DNA from: Spirochaetales bacterium
GTDB lineage: Bacteria > Spirochaetota > Spirochaetia > DSM-2461
Assembly: GCA_028533045.1 (NCBI GenBank)
Contig: JAQQAP010000029.1
Location: forward strand, 124,001 to 188,000
Length of the DNA stretch: 64,000 nt
Reading direction: 5' to 3'
The notes under the pieces were generated by a model. That model was not told the origin of the DNA. It saw only the letters and a program-made list of their open reading frames with translations, and did not search any database. This document shows, one piece after another, positions 7,972 to 17,156 of the stretch (the stretch's first letter is position 1; the number at the start of each line of letters is the position of its first letter). The position numbers and the translations under genes are program-made.

Positions 7972-9838
7972 TTTTTATGTTGATTTCTCCTTTGGTATCT
8001 ACAGTGATTTCCCAGGTTCTGTTCTCATAGCTAATTTTGTGGTGTGAATCTTTTACGGAATAGTCCGGTATCTCTTTAATGGTTCCTTCTACAGGAAAGA
8101 GGAGGGTGTTGAAGACGATTTTCCCCCGGCCCTTCTGTTTGATGCTTAGCTCCGGGGCCGGTTCCCTCTGGTCATAGTAAGGGCAGTGCCATCCCCGGAA
8201 GGGATCCCGGCTCCCCCGGAAGGTTTCCGTAATCAGTTCCCCTTCACTCAGGGATTTGAGTACCAGGTTTCCCTGGTCGAATTGGGTGAGGAAGGCTCCC
8301 CGGGATTGGGCCAGCTCTCCTGTGCGGTAATGGAAGACCAGTTCCGCTTCGTGGAGTTCTTTGCTGTTCACTTCATCAATGAGGATAAAGAAGTCCGGTT
8401 TGACAAAGATGATCTTTCTTGTATGAATCGCATCGGCAATGAGGTAATCCTTTGTGCCGTAACCTCCTCTGAAGACACCTTTGGCGTAGTCGTAGCTATC
8501 TGTGGTTTTCATAAAACCTTCTGCGTCTCCCGCTTGCTGGCAGTAGCCGTCTATGAGGAGGGAGTTGTAGGCGGCGGTGGTTTTGAAGTAACGCGCTTCT
8601 TCCAGCCAATCCACGTCGGGACTGGTGGTGTAGCGCCAGCGGCCGCAGTTGTTGAGGATGTTACGTCCGTAGGCGGAGAGTTCTATGTTGAGCTGGTCTT
8701 CGTTCATGTGGTTGTCGCCCCAGCGGCCCATATCAAAGAAGAGGTAGTTGGCTTTTTCCGACCAGTCGCTCCGCATGAATCCCACCCGGGCGTCTTCAAA
8801 AAAGCGGGAGCTCTGTTCCGGGGGAGTTCCTTCCCTGCCGCCGGAGAGGCGGTAGGCTATATCCGGCCGTTTGAACATCTTGTTTACCCGGATGAGTTGC
8901 TCCCGGCGGTTGCTTTTGCTGCTTGAGTCGTTGGTGACGGGGACGGAGTAGTCCGGTTTTTCCTGATACATCTCCGCCAGGGAGGCCTGGACCAGACGTT
9001 CAACGTAGAGAGGGGGAAAGAGAGATTCAAAGCCGTTTTTCTTGCCCACTTCGTAGAAGGCAAAGAAGCTTCTCATGGCTACCCAGTGGTAGCCGCCGGA
9101 CATTTCGTTGGTGTAGTAGTCCTCATGGAACTGTTTCTCCCACATGTTCATAAGAAAGTCTACGGCGTAGCTGCGCCACTCCTCCGATTCGGGGAATTCC
9201 TGGAAAAAGAGGGTCAAAATTCCCAGGGCGGCCACTTCTCCCACGGCGTGGTTTCCCCTTTTCCAGTGGTGTTTTCTTAGGAATACCCCATGCTCGTGGA
9301 GGGAGAGGAGGATTGTTCCCCACTCTTCCGGGGTGACCGAGGGGGAGTGAAGAATCTTTCCCAGCGCTTCCGGCCAGGTTTCCCCGGCCCGGGCGGCTGC
9401 CTCAAAGGGACGCCAGGTGGACTTTTTGTACTCCAGATAGGGTTTCCCCTCCGGATTGTAGACGGGGACGTTTTTAATGTAGTCCGTCATTTGGGCGATG
9501 ATTTCCCGGGGGTATTTTTCCTCTTTTGTTTTTTGGTACTCATTGGCCATGACGACAAAGTGGCCGTGGCGCACGAAGCCGCCGTTCCATTCCAGGTCTC
9601 CCGTGGGGGTGGCGTACCAGTCGAGTTTGTCTTTCATCTCCATGGTGTAGCCGCCCAGGTCAAAAATCCGGGAGGCGAATTTCCGAGCCATGGCCGAACT
9701 GTTTTCCGGTATAATGGGACCGATTTCGTCCTGGTGATAGCCTTCCGTTCTTTGGGGAAGCACTTCCCTGTAGAAGGCGAGTATGTCATCCAGGTTTTTG
9801 AAGTCTTTAGTGAGTATTTCTTTGAGTCTGTTCAGCAT
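7964..9838 (-). CDS. Heparinase II/III-like polysaccharide lyase (cytoplasmic)
   Basis: This 624-residue protein has an alpha-toroid N-terminal half and a beta-sandwich C-terminal half as in heparinase II/III and oligo-alginate lyases. Visible signatures are STWRPFEAAAR, the NHAVGEVAALGIL toroid helix, NEMSGGYHWVAM (catalytic Tyr/His region), GDNHMNEDQLNIELSAYGR (equivalent of the HGHxD motif) and TTAAYNSLLIDG. There is no signal peptide, so it should act on imported oligosaccharide. It is the last gene of an operon with two permeases and a binding protein; AGGATAGG precedes its ATG, which lies four bases after the permease stop. The exact substrate (alginate, glycosaminoglycan or other uronate) is an inference from the family. 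Confidence 0.78.
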   Translation of the reverse strand: MLNRLKEILTKDFKNLDDILAFYREVLPQRTEGYHQDEIGPIIPENSSAMARKFASRIFDLGGYTMEMKDKLDWYATPTGDLEWNGGFVRHGHFVVMANEYQKTKEEKYPREIIAQMTDYIKNVPVYNPEGKPYLEYKKSTWRPFEAAARAGETWPEALGKILHSPSVTPEEWGTILLSLHEHGVFLRKHHWKRGNHAVGEVAALGILTLFFQEFPESEEWRSYAVDFLMNMWEKQFHEDYYTNEMSGGYHWVAMRSFFAFYEVGKKNGFESLFPPLYVERLVQASLAEMYQEKPDYSVPVTNDSSSKSNRREQLIRVNKMFKRPDIAYRLSGGREGTPPEQSSRFFEDARVGFMRSDWSEKANYLFFDMGRWGDNHMNEDQLNIELSAYGRNILNNCGRWRYTTSPDVDWLEEARYFKTTAAYNSLLIDGYCQQAGDAEGFMKTTDSYDYAKGVFRGGYGTKDYLIADAIHTRKIIFVKPDFFILIDEVNSKELHEAELVFHYRTGELAQSRGAFLTQFDQGNLVLKSLSEGELITETFRGSRDPFRGWHCPYYDQREPAPELSIKQKGRGKIVFNTLLFPVEGTIKEIPDYSVKDSHHKISYENRTWEITVDTKGEINIKTS

Positions 9839-9841
9839 GTC

Positions 9842-10738
9842 CTATCCTTTAATCGAACCTATCATTACACCCTTGGTAAAGTGTTTTTGGATAAAGGGAT
9901 ATACCAGAAGGATGGGTATTGTAACTATGACAACCATGGCCATCTGTACGGAAACGGCGGGGGGCGCTACGGCTACGATGTTATCTTCCAGCACTTCGCT
10001 CTGAATGGCGGTTGAAAGAATTTGTCTAAGGATAACCTGTACGGGCCATTTCGTATTGTCGTTTACGTAGAGGACCGCCGTAAACCACTCATTCCACTGG
10101 TAAACCGCATGAAAGAGTCCCACCGTTGCCAATACGGGCTTGGAGAGGGGCAGAATTATCTTAAAAAAGATGAGTACCTCATTGGCCCCGTCTATGCGGG
10201 CCGACTCTTCCAGTTCCGCCGGTACCTGGGCAAAGAAGTTCCGCAAAATAAGAATGTTCCAGGCGGTCATAAGGTTGGCGAATACGTAGACCCAGGTCGT
10301 GTTCATAAGTCCCAGGGTTTTTATGAGCAGGAAGTTGGGGATGAGTCCGCTCTGAAACCAGAGGGTAAAGGCTATCATGAGGGTCAGTATGGTTCTGAAA
10401 GGGTAGTTTTTGCGGGATATGGCATAGGCGAACATGGCCTCCACCAATAGTCCCAGGGCGGTACCTACCACGGTTCTAAAAATCGTTATTTTATAGCCGT
10501 TGTAGATGAGGGAACCGTCGCCCAGAATATACTTATAGGCTGTCCAGTCCAGGGTCCTGGGAAAAAGAGCCATAGGCCTGAGGGCTCGCTCCGCATCGGC
10601 CATGACCGATCGGCCCAGTACGAAAAGGATGGGGAAGAGGGTCACGACGCATATGATAAGAAGGATGGTGGTATTTACCACATCAAAGGCTATTCCTTCG
10701 TCTTTCATTCTTTTTTTGAGTTTATTTGTCTTTACCAT
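9842..10738 (-). CDS. Carbohydrate ABC transporter permease (LplC-type)
   Basis: This is a 298-residue inner-membrane permease of the CUT1 family with six membrane segments. The cytoplasmic EAA loop that docks to the ATPase is visible as EESARIDGANEVLIFFKIILPLSKP near residues 185-210. The C-terminus FIQKHFTKGVMIGSIKG is typical of LplC/YteP-partner permeases. It pairs with the upstream permease, whose stop it overlaps by 7 bases; GGAGAGGAC is its ribosome-binding site. No ATPase gene is in the cluster, so a shared MsmX-like ATPase encoded elsewhere probably energises the transporter. Confidence 0.9.
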   Translation of the reverse strand: MVKTNKLKKRMKDEGIAFDVVNTTILLIICVVTLFPILFVLGRSVMADAERALRPMALFPRTLDWTAYKYILGDGSLIYNGYKITIFRTVVGTALGLLVEAMFAYAISRKNYPFRTILTLMIAFTLWFQSGLIPNFLLIKTLGLMNTTWVYVFANLMTAWNILILRNFFAQVPAELEESARIDGANEVLIFFKIILPLSKPVLATVGLFHAVYQWNEWFTAVLYVNDNTKWPVQVILRQILSTAIQSEVLEDNIVAVAPPAVSVQMAMVVIVTIPILLVYPFIQKHFTKGVMIGSIKG

Positions 10739-11679
10739 ATTCCGTCCTCTCCAAGAAGTTTTGCTACCTTGTTCGTAATTATTACCAGCGCGAGGGATAC
10801 AAAGGATTTAAAAAGCCCCGCTGCGGTGGTGAAGGAGTAATCCGCCCCGATAATACCTCTCCGGTAGATGTATGTTTCGAAAACGTCAGATACGGAGTAG
10901 ACCACCGGAGAATACATATTGAAGATCTGCTCAAAATTTTCATTGATAATTTTCCCCACCCTAAGGATGAAGAATATGGTTATGACGAATTTAATGGAGG
11001 GGAGGGTTATGTAGCGGGTTTTTTGAAAACGGCTGGCCCCTTCAATGCGGGCCGCTTCGTACTGGTCCTGTGAGATGCCGCTTATGGCCGCCAAATAGAT
11101 AATGGTACCCCATCCTAGGTCTTTCCAGATGGAAGAGGCTACCAAAACGCCCCGGAACGTGTCTGTGCTGCCCAGGAAATTAATGGGCTTTATATGAAAA
11201 AAATCAAAAAGCGGTACCAAGGGCCCTGAAGAAGGTGAGAGTAACATTACCGCCAGCCCCGAAACGATTACCCATGACAAGAAGTGGGGCATATAGGTTA
11301 TGGTCTGGACGATATTTTTGAATCTTTTCTTTCTTACCTCATTCAGCATCAGGGCGAATATAATGGGCATGGGAAATCCCCAAAACAGTCTCATAAGGCT
11401 AATGACTAAGGTATTGCGTAATAATTTGAAAAAGGAAGGACTGCTAAACAGGTCCCGGAAGTTGTCTAATCCCACCCAGGGGGCATTAATAATACCCTCG
11501 ATTCCCCCCATGCCGTTATAGTCTTTAAAAGCTATGGACAGACCCAATATGGGTACATACTTAAAGAGTATAAAATAGATGATTCCCGGCAAGGCCAGTA
11601 AGTGGAAGAACCTGTATTTTATTATATTTTTTTTAAACCAGAGAGAAAAGGAATCACGTTTTATCGTTCCTGTACTCAT
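10732..11679 (-). CDS. Carbohydrate ABC transporter permease (LplB-type)
   Basis: This 315-residue CUT1 permease has six membrane segments; the start of the core, FFHLLALPGIIYFILFKYVPILGLSIAFKDY, is characteristic of LplB-like proteins. The EAA motif appears as YEAARIEGASRFQKTRYITLPSI. I chose the ATG at 11679, which has AAGGAG seven bases upstream, over an in-frame start at 11727 that would lie in the upstream hairpin. It is the second gene of the operon, separated from the binding-protein gene by a hairpin and a palindromic repeat. Confidence 0.9.
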   Translation of the reverse strand: MSTGTIKRDSFSLWFKKNIIKYRFFHLLALPGIIYFILFKYVPILGLSIAFKDYNGMGGIEGIINAPWVGLDNFRDLFSSPSFFKLLRNTLVISLMRLFWGFPMPIIFALMLNEVRKKRFKNIVQTITYMPHFLSWVIVSGLAVMLLSPSSGPLVPLFDFFHIKPINFLGSTDTFRGVLVASSIWKDLGWGTIIYLAAISGISQDQYEAARIEGASRFQKTRYITLPSIKFVITIFFILRVGKIINENFEQIFNMYSPVVYSVSDVFETYIYRRGIIGADYSFTTAAGLFKSFVSLALVIITNKVAKLLGEDGIW

Positions 11680-11700
11680 TAATGTCTCCTTAAAGCAAAA

Positions 11701-11729
11701 GGTTGGCGGACTTATGTAATCCGCCAACC
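11701..11729 (-). terminator. Intra-operon hairpin between binding protein and permeases
   Basis: A perfect 10-base inverted repeat (GGTTGGCGGA / TCCGCCAACC) with a 10-base-range loop is followed on the minus strand by TTTTGCTTT. It sits between the binding-protein gene and the first permease. Such partial terminators commonly let the binding protein be made in excess over the permeases. Confidence 0.6.
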
Positions 11730-11743
11730 TCCGAGCCGGTTAG

Positions 11744-11864
11744 AAAACGGCATCTAGTCCCGTGGGCGTCGTTGTCGAAAGAACCTGAAATCCTCATGTA
11801 CAGCTTGTACACTGCGGTTTCAGAACCTTCCGACGCCTAGCCCTCGGTACAATTTGCTCGTTTT
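11744..11864. repeat. Palindromic intergenic repeat, copy 1
   Basis: A 121-base imperfect palindrome. Its ends are AAAACGGCA and TGCTCGTTTT. Its core matches copy 2 at 40303-40420 in 36 of 39 positions: CTGAAATCCTCATGTAC, a variable triplet (AGC here), then TTGTACACTGCGGTTTCAG. CATCTAG and GACGCCTAG flank the core in both copies. It lies just downstream of the binding-protein gene. Confidence 0.85.
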
Positions 11865-11892
11865 AAAAGCGGCTCTACTGATAGCTTAATTA

Positions 11893-13416
11893 CTATTTGT
11901 ATAATGTTTTGGCATACTTCATGAACTCGTCGGCATAGAGTTCTTTGTATGTGGCCAGGAAGTTGTCCCATTCGTCGATTGACTGTTCTCCGATGATGAT
12001 TCTGTTACGAACTTCATCAAGAAGGGCATCCGCATCGGCCTTGGTGTTTTCAAATTCGGTTCCCTTCGTATCGTAGATGACGTAATAGTCGGGGTTCCAT
12101 ACAAAACCTACTTCTTCCATCCAGTTCATACCCTCCCGGTAGGCCCCTTTCACAAAGTTGTCGCCCTCGTTGGCCACATTGGGGAAGAACTTATCGTAAT
12201 AGATGAGCTGGTAAGCGGAATCGTAAATTCCTTCTCCCGCACGGAGGTCGGTAATTACCATGTTTTCCTTGTCCGCCCACTCCCAGTGAACCCCTTCCAG
12301 GCCGTATCTTGTGGTGATGTAGTTAGTGGGATTTTCTACCATCCACTCATAGAGTTTAAGGGTTTCAACGGCGTTTTCCGAATAACTCACGAGGCTCATT
12401 CCGGGGTTGGCTTCGAAGCCTCTTGTTACTTTATAGTCTCCCCCGTCATAGGTCTTGATGGCAACATATTCGTATACGGCGTTGGGATCGTTGGCGAGCA
12501 GTTTGTCCCAGGGTCTGATGAAGTTGGAGTACCAGCCGGCATGGGCGGCCACTCTGTTTCCGATGATGAGGTCCTGAGCCTGGGCTTTCTGAAGCAGGTA
12601 CTGGTCCGGGTGGAGAAGGCCGTTGGCGTACCAGCGGGAAAGGGTTTCCAGGTAGTCTTTATATCTGGGGTGAAGGGCGATGGGGACAATGTTGCCCTTT
12701 TCATCTTCGTAGTTGGCGAAAGCGGTTCGGCCGGTAAGCACCGGTACTCCCAGGATAGAATAACCCAGGGCGGCTTCCATTTCGTTAAAACCTTTTACGC
12801 TTAGAAGAGGAATGGTATCGTTCTTTCCGTTTCCATCCAGGTCCATATTTTTAACGGCCATCAAATAAGCTTCAAGCTCTTCGATGGTTTCCGGTTTATC
12901 CATACCGATTTTTTCCCGCCAGTCCTTTCTGATGGCAATGGCGTAACCCATGCTTCCCTGCTGCCGGGGAATGGCCCAGATTTCACCGTCGCTGTCGGTT
13001 ACCGCTTTCCACTGCTCTTCTGTGAAAGCTGAGTAAAGGGTAGGGGCATGTTCCTGCAGGAGGTCTTTAAGAGGCAGGAGAGCACCCCGAGCCTGCAGAT
13101 TGATCATAGAAGCTTCTTTGTACGAAGTCTGTACCGAATCGATCGCTTCTTCCCCGGCAAGGGAGAGGTTGATTTTCTTACCCAGTTCGTTTGAGTTGGG
13201 CATATTGTAGACTTCAAAGTCGATGCCCGACTGTTCTTTTATATACTCGTATACCTTATCGTTATCAACAGATTCGGCTCCGCCGTTGTTGACGTTTCTC
13301 ATGACGATGGTGACTTTTTTAGGGGCCGAGCCAGCGGCGGCTTCCGTACTACCGTTGGCAAAAACCAAACCGGTAATAAGGGATATCATTAAAACAAAGA
13401 ATGATATTTTTTTCAT
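11893..13416 (-). CDS. Extracellular carbohydrate-binding protein (LplA-type)
   Basis: This 507-residue periplasmic solute-binding protein of the CUT1/LplA type has an N-terminal signal peptide (MKKISFFVLMISLITGLVFANGSTEAA, cleavage likely after VFA). Recognisable features include the WAIPRQQGSMGYAIAIRKDW segment and a DLDGNGKNDTIPL calcium-loop-like sequence, common in this family. The chosen ATG at 13416 has AGGAG six bases upstream; the upstream in-frame ATG at 13470 would destroy the signal peptide. It is the first gene of the transport/lyase operon and divergent from the AraC-type regulator. It should capture the oligosaccharide that the lyase later cleaves. Confidence 0.9.
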   Translation of the reverse strand: MKKISFFVLMISLITGLVFANGSTEAAAGSAPKKVTIVMRNVNNGGAESVDNDKVYEYIKEQSGIDFEVYNMPNSNELGKKINLSLAGEEAIDSVQTSYKEASMINLQARGALLPLKDLLQEHAPTLYSAFTEEQWKAVTDSDGEIWAIPRQQGSMGYAIAIRKDWREKIGMDKPETIEELEAYLMAVKNMDLDGNGKNDTIPLLSVKGFNEMEAALGYSILGVPVLTGRTAFANYEDEKGNIVPIALHPRYKDYLETLSRWYANGLLHPDQYLLQKAQAQDLIIGNRVAAHAGWYSNFIRPWDKLLANDPNAVYEYVAIKTYDGGDYKVTRGFEANPGMSLVSYSENAVETLKLYEWMVENPTNYITTRYGLEGVHWEWADKENMVITDLRAGEGIYDSAYQLIYYDKFFPNVANEGDNFVKGAYREGMNWMEEVGFVWNPDYYVIYDTKGTEFENTKADADALLDEVRNRIIIGEQSIDEWDNFLATYKELYADEFMKYAKTLYK

Positions 13417-13816
13417 ATTTACTCCTGTGAACTTCCTAATCTCTACGATATGGAATGCTATCGTATGCATCCTGTTTCCTTAATCTCTCCTCCTTCTGTT
13501 TTGATAAATCCGATAAATAATGATATCCGTCCCTTTTACGAACTGTAAATGTCAAATTTCCGTACCATTTTATTATAATAGGGGAAAACATCCCTTCTCT
13601 TAAATAATAGAAGAGAAAAAGAAATGAATACAAAAGGTTCTAGGTGCGCTCAAGGGTACTTAGAAAGCTCTGTTGTCGGCTATATCAATTATAGGATGAA
13701 AGAGGGGAAATCCGGAATTTTGGTATTGAGTACAGAAAATTGGTATTTCGTTCTGACCAAAGTTATAGTAGAATTAATTACTTTTTACAGAATTTTAACC
13801 TCCGGGGTTTCACTAG
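13417..13816. promoter_or_regulatory. Divergent control region of the oligosaccharide locus
   Basis: This 400-base gap holds several signals. TACGATA-N8-TATCGTA (13444-13465) lies 28 bases upstream of the binding-protein start. A second inverted repeat, TTTAC-N5-GTAAA, is at 13535-13549. Minus-strand TTTACA and TATCAT, 18 bases apart, may be the operon promoter. A TTCTCTT / AAGAGAA hairpin lies at 13595-13617. Two TTGGTATT direct repeats (13720-13727 and 13740-13747) are exactly 20 bases apart and overlap the regulator promoter (TTGGTA 13740-13745, 18-base spacer, TATAGT 13764-13769). Direct repeats about two helical turns apart are what AraC-type proteins usually bind. Confidence 0.6.
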
Positions 13817-16090
13817 ATGAATGTCATAGCTAAAAATAAGTTTTTCTTTTCTCTTCTCTCTCTCTTGATTGCCATTATCGCCCTTATTCTGATTAGCACG
13901 GTTTTTCTTTATATAAATAGTGTGGAGGGGAAGATTCGGGAAATAAATCATCAGTTTAATGACATTTTGCTGGGAAGTTCCAAATCTTCTGTTGAGGACT
14001 ATCTCTATTCCATTAATAAGATAGGAAATCAGGTTTATACCAATAACAGTATTCTCAATCTCATAAATGATTCTGAGAATCTTACAAGCAAGGAGAAGAT
14101 ATTCATTCTTGACTGGCTGACTCAGCTTAAAAACTCCACCTCCAATATTCATTCGGTTTCACTCTATATATCGGATGAGAACAAAATCTATGATACCAAT
14201 TACGGTTATTCTCACTATTTTAACTATCCCGACAGGGAGTGGATTCGCCGGTCAAACAGCAGTAAGGGAAACAGGATGCTTACCATCCGTTATCGGGAGT
14301 TAATCGGTTCCAACAACGATGAGTCCCTTAACAAGGATGTGATCAGCTTCATCTATACCCTTCCTCCCTTTTCCAAAGGCAGTAACAAGCTGAGTATTAA
14401 CATTAATCTCATTGCCATCTACGATGAGACTATGGAGGAGTTGAAGGGGAGCGGGGACTACTTCTTCGCCATTCTGAATAAGGATAATTCTCTTTTGATT
14501 GGGGACCGGGAAAACCGGATCTATCAGGAACTCAGTTCTATGGCTGGGGAACTTTCCTACTCCACAAGCCGGCTGTTTCATACTCTTAAAGTGGATGACG
14601 TCAGTTATTCGGTGACCCAAGTTCCTTCCGAATCGTTCCCTCTGAACTTTATCTGGATTGAATCGAACCGGAATGTGAGAGACTTCCTTTCGGAGATGAG
14701 AAGAAGTCTTATTTTAGGGGTTTCCCTGGTGGGACTTTTTGTTCTGGTTTTTGCTCTTTTTATTGCCTGGAAAACCACAAGGACCATGGATGAAATAATT
14801 CAGCTGATAGATTATCAGTCAAGTAATATTCTTTTTGTGGCTGATTTTAAGGAGTTTATTACCCAGACTCTCAACGACAACAGCATTATGAATGAGAAGC
14901 TGGAGGCGGTGACCAATATTTACCGGGATAACATGCTCAACAAGCTGCTTGATAACCGGAATTTTGCCGTATCGGAATGTCTGGAGCAGCTGGAGCGCTT
15001 TGATGTCTCCTTTGGGGAAGCCTATGTTTTTGTTATTTCCATTGAGATTGTAAATGTTTTTTCCCTGGAAGAAGATGACAGTAATCTTAATTTGATTAAG
15101 CAGACCATTCGTCAAAGTTCGGAGAAGCTCTTTGAGGAGAAGGGTATTGTGGTTCACGGGACCAACTTTAACAGGGATACGATTGCCCTTATTATTAGTA
15201 GCTTCAGTGAAGACTGGTTGATAGAGAGGAAGATAATCGATGATCTTTCCGGGGAAATCCTCTCGGTGAAAACAGAGAAACATCCGGTGCGGGCCTCCTT
15301 GGGAATCAGTGACAAAACAAGTGACATAAGCCAGGTTCGTACCCTTTTCCAGCAGAGTGTGAAGGCCCTTCAATACAGGGATTTGAAGGCGGAAAGGAAT
15401 ATCCTCTACTTTTCCGACCTGGAAAAATTTAAGAAGTACAACTACTTCTCCCTTTCCAGCGACTCCTTTGAGGCGGACCTTATGCGGGGGAACAGTGATG
15501 TCTGTCTATATGATATTAAGAGTACCTTTAGCGAACTGGAGGAGGGAGAGAAGATTCTCAAGAATGAATTCGAACAGCTGGTGCTGAATTATCTCTCCAT
15601 CATGCTTCGGGTGGCCTTCAAGTCTAATATTGATATTTCGGACAACAAATATCTGAACGGGAATATTGTAAACCTGACCCTTTCTATCAAAACCATCTAT
15701 TCGGCCAAAGAGATTTTGGGGGAGATTACTTCTTATATCTGTAAGGAGATTAACGCTTCTCACTCGGATAACGACAGTCTGTACCTTAAGAATATTTTGA
15801 GCTACATCGATGAGAACTTTAGCCTGAACCTCTCCATGGACGATGTTTCCGCCGCAACCAACCTGAGCGCTTCCTATATTTACAAGATTATGAAGCGGAA
15901 TACCCACATGACCTTTGTGGAGTATTTGACCAACAAGAAGATTAAACGGGCCTGTGAGCTTCTGCATCAGAACTGGAAGGTGAAGGATGTGGCAGAAGAG
16001 GTGGGATACAGTAATGCGAAGTACTTTATTTCCGTTTTCAAGAAGAAGACCGGGGTTACGCCGGCCATGTATAAGAACGGGGCGGTGTAA
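13817..16090 (+). CDS. Membrane-bound AraC-family regulator
   Basis: This 757-residue one-component regulator has an N-terminal membrane segment (about 9-31), an extracytoplasmic sensor region to about 290, a second membrane segment (about 295-315), a cytoplasmic middle domain of the kind seen in YesN-like proteins (RASLGISDKTSDISQV) and a C-terminal AraC DNA-binding domain (about 660-755; LSMDDVSAATNLSASYIYKIMKR and WKVKDVAEEVGYSNAKYF are its two helix-turn-helices). It is divergent from the binding-protein operon, which it very likely controls by sensing the saccharide or loaded binding protein outside the membrane. Its ribosome-binding site is poor (GGGG about ten bases upstream). Confidence 0.88.
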   Translation: MNVIAKNKFFFSLLSLLIAIIALILISTVFLYINSVEGKIREINHQFNDILLGSSKSSVEDYLYSINKIGNQVYTNNSILNLINDSENLTSKEKIFILDWLTQLKNSTSNIHSVSLYISDENKIYDTNYGYSHYFNYPDREWIRRSNSSKGNRMLTIRYRELIGSNNDESLNKDVISFIYTLPPFSKGSNKLSININLIAIYDETMEELKGSGDYFFAILNKDNSLLIGDRENRIYQELSSMAGELSYSTSRLFHTLKVDDVSYSVTQVPSESFPLNFIWIESNRNVRDFLSEMRRSLILGVSLVGLFVLVFALFIAWKTTRTMDEIIQLIDYQSSNILFVADFKEFITQTLNDNSIMNEKLEAVTNIYRDNMLNKLLDNRNFAVSECLEQLERFDVSFGEAYVFVISIEIVNVFSLEEDDSNLNLIKQTIRQSSEKLFEEKGIVVHGTNFNRDTIALIISSFSEDWLIERKIIDDLSGEILSVKTEKHPVRASLGISDKTSDISQVRTLFQQSVKALQYRDLKAERNILYFSDLEKFKKYNYFSLSSDSFEADLMRGNSDVCLYDIKSTFSELEEGEKILKNEFEQLVLNYLSIMLRVAFKSNIDISDNKYLNGNIVNLTLSIKTIYSAKEILGEITSYICKEINASHSDNDSLYLKNILSYIDENFSLNLSMDDVSAATNLSASYIYKIMKRNTHMTFVEYLTNKKIKRACELLHQNWKVKDVAEEVGYSNAKYFISVFKKKTGVTPAMYKNGAV

Positions 16091-16103
16091 CTCTTTCTCC
16101 CTA

Positions 16104-17156
16104 TTACTTATTGAGCGATTGGGCCTTGAAAAGGGAATAGACCGATGAACCGACTTCCAGGCCAAGGGCTTCTGCCGACTGGGGAGTTATCTCTGCGGTG
16201 AGTGTCAGGTCCCCTTTGACCCGGCAAAAAAGCCGGCCTTCCCAGTTCCACATTTTGTCAATTATCCCGGGTATCTGATTCTGTATGGAAATCCCCTCCG
16301 CCCGGTTAAGGGAAAGGGATATCTCGTAAGGGGGCAGGGTGAGGACTGTCCCCGTTTCCGGTGAGAAGGGAAGGTTTATCTTTGTACCGGTGCTTTCCTT
16401 TAGTGTGCAGCAAAAAAGGCCGGGAGAGCATTCGGCCGCCCCGGTGACGGTAAAGGTGTTTACCTGCCCCGCCGAGAGAAGCAGGTCCCCGTTCTGGTCC
16501 ATCAAATCATTAACCTTGCCAAAGCCGCCGCACTGCCCCTGATTTATCAGGTAGATTTGGGAGGTGAGTCTTTGGATATCGGGGAGGTCGTGGCTGATGA
16601 CCAGCATGGGGATATCCAGTTTGTCCCGGAGCCGGTTGAGATAGGGTAGCATGGTGATACGCCGGGAGTTGTCCACCGCGTTGAACGGTTCGTCCAGGAG
16701 GAGGAGTTCCGGGGACATGAGAAGGGCCCGCCCAATAGCCGCCCGCTGCTGCTCCCCCCCGGAAATCTCATGGGGGTAGGAGTCCAAAAGAAGCCCCAGG
16801 TCCAGGAGATCCACCGCTTCCGTCAGTTTAAGAGGGCTTTTTTTGATATATTTCTGTCCAAAGAGCAGATTGTCCCGAATCGTCATGTGCGGGAAGAGGC
16901 GTTTGTCCTGAAATACCACCCCCATCCGTCTTTTATGCATGGGGAGGTTGATTTTTTTCTCTCCATCCACCAGGGTGCGTCCGTTCAGGATTATTTTTCC
17001 CCGGGAAGGAGTTTCCAGGCCAAAGAGGGTTTTGAAAAAGGAGGTTTTCCCCGCACCGGACGGGCCGAATATTCCCGTAGTTCCCTTGTCAAATTCTCCG
17101 TCCAGTTTAAGGAGAAAATCTCGCCGGGGCAGTTCTATATCAAAGATTAGGGACAT
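16104..17156 (-). CDS. modC: Molybdate ABC transporter ATP-binding protein
   Basis: This 350-residue ATPase has Walker A GPSGAGKT (31-38), the ABC signature SGGEQQRAAIGRALL, Walker B LLLLDEPF and a C-terminal TOBE/MOP-like domain (about 280-350, containing VKGDLTLTAEITPQSAEALGL), the combination that marks ModC. It energises molybdate or tungstate import with ModB. The start ATG at 17156 overlaps modB by 17 bases and has AGGAGG seven bases upstream. A longer frame to 17336 overlaps modB entirely and is not used. Confidence 0.9.
   Translation of the reverse strand: MSLIFDIELPRRDFLLKLDGEFDKGTTGIFGPSGAGKTSFFKTLFGLETPSRGKIILNGRTLVDGEKKINLPMHKRRMGVVFQDKRLFPHMTIRDNLLFGQKYIKKSPLKLTEAVDLLDLGLLLDSYPHEISGGEQQRAAIGRALLMSPELLLLDEPFNAVDNSRRITMLPYLNRLRDKLDIPMLVISHDLPDIQRLTSQIYLINQGQCGGFGKVNDLMDQNGDLLLSAGQVNTFTVTGAAECSPGLFCCTLKESTGTKINLPFSPETGTVLTLPPYEISLSLNRAEGISIQNQIPGIIDKMWNWEGRLFCRVKGDLTLTAEITPQSAEALGLEVGSSVYSLFKAQSLNK

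Noticed and set aside
13624..13833. 69-codon ORF in the divergent control region
   Set aside because: It overlaps the regulator promoter and the AraC-type direct repeats and ends inside the regulator gene in another frame; no ribosome-binding site.
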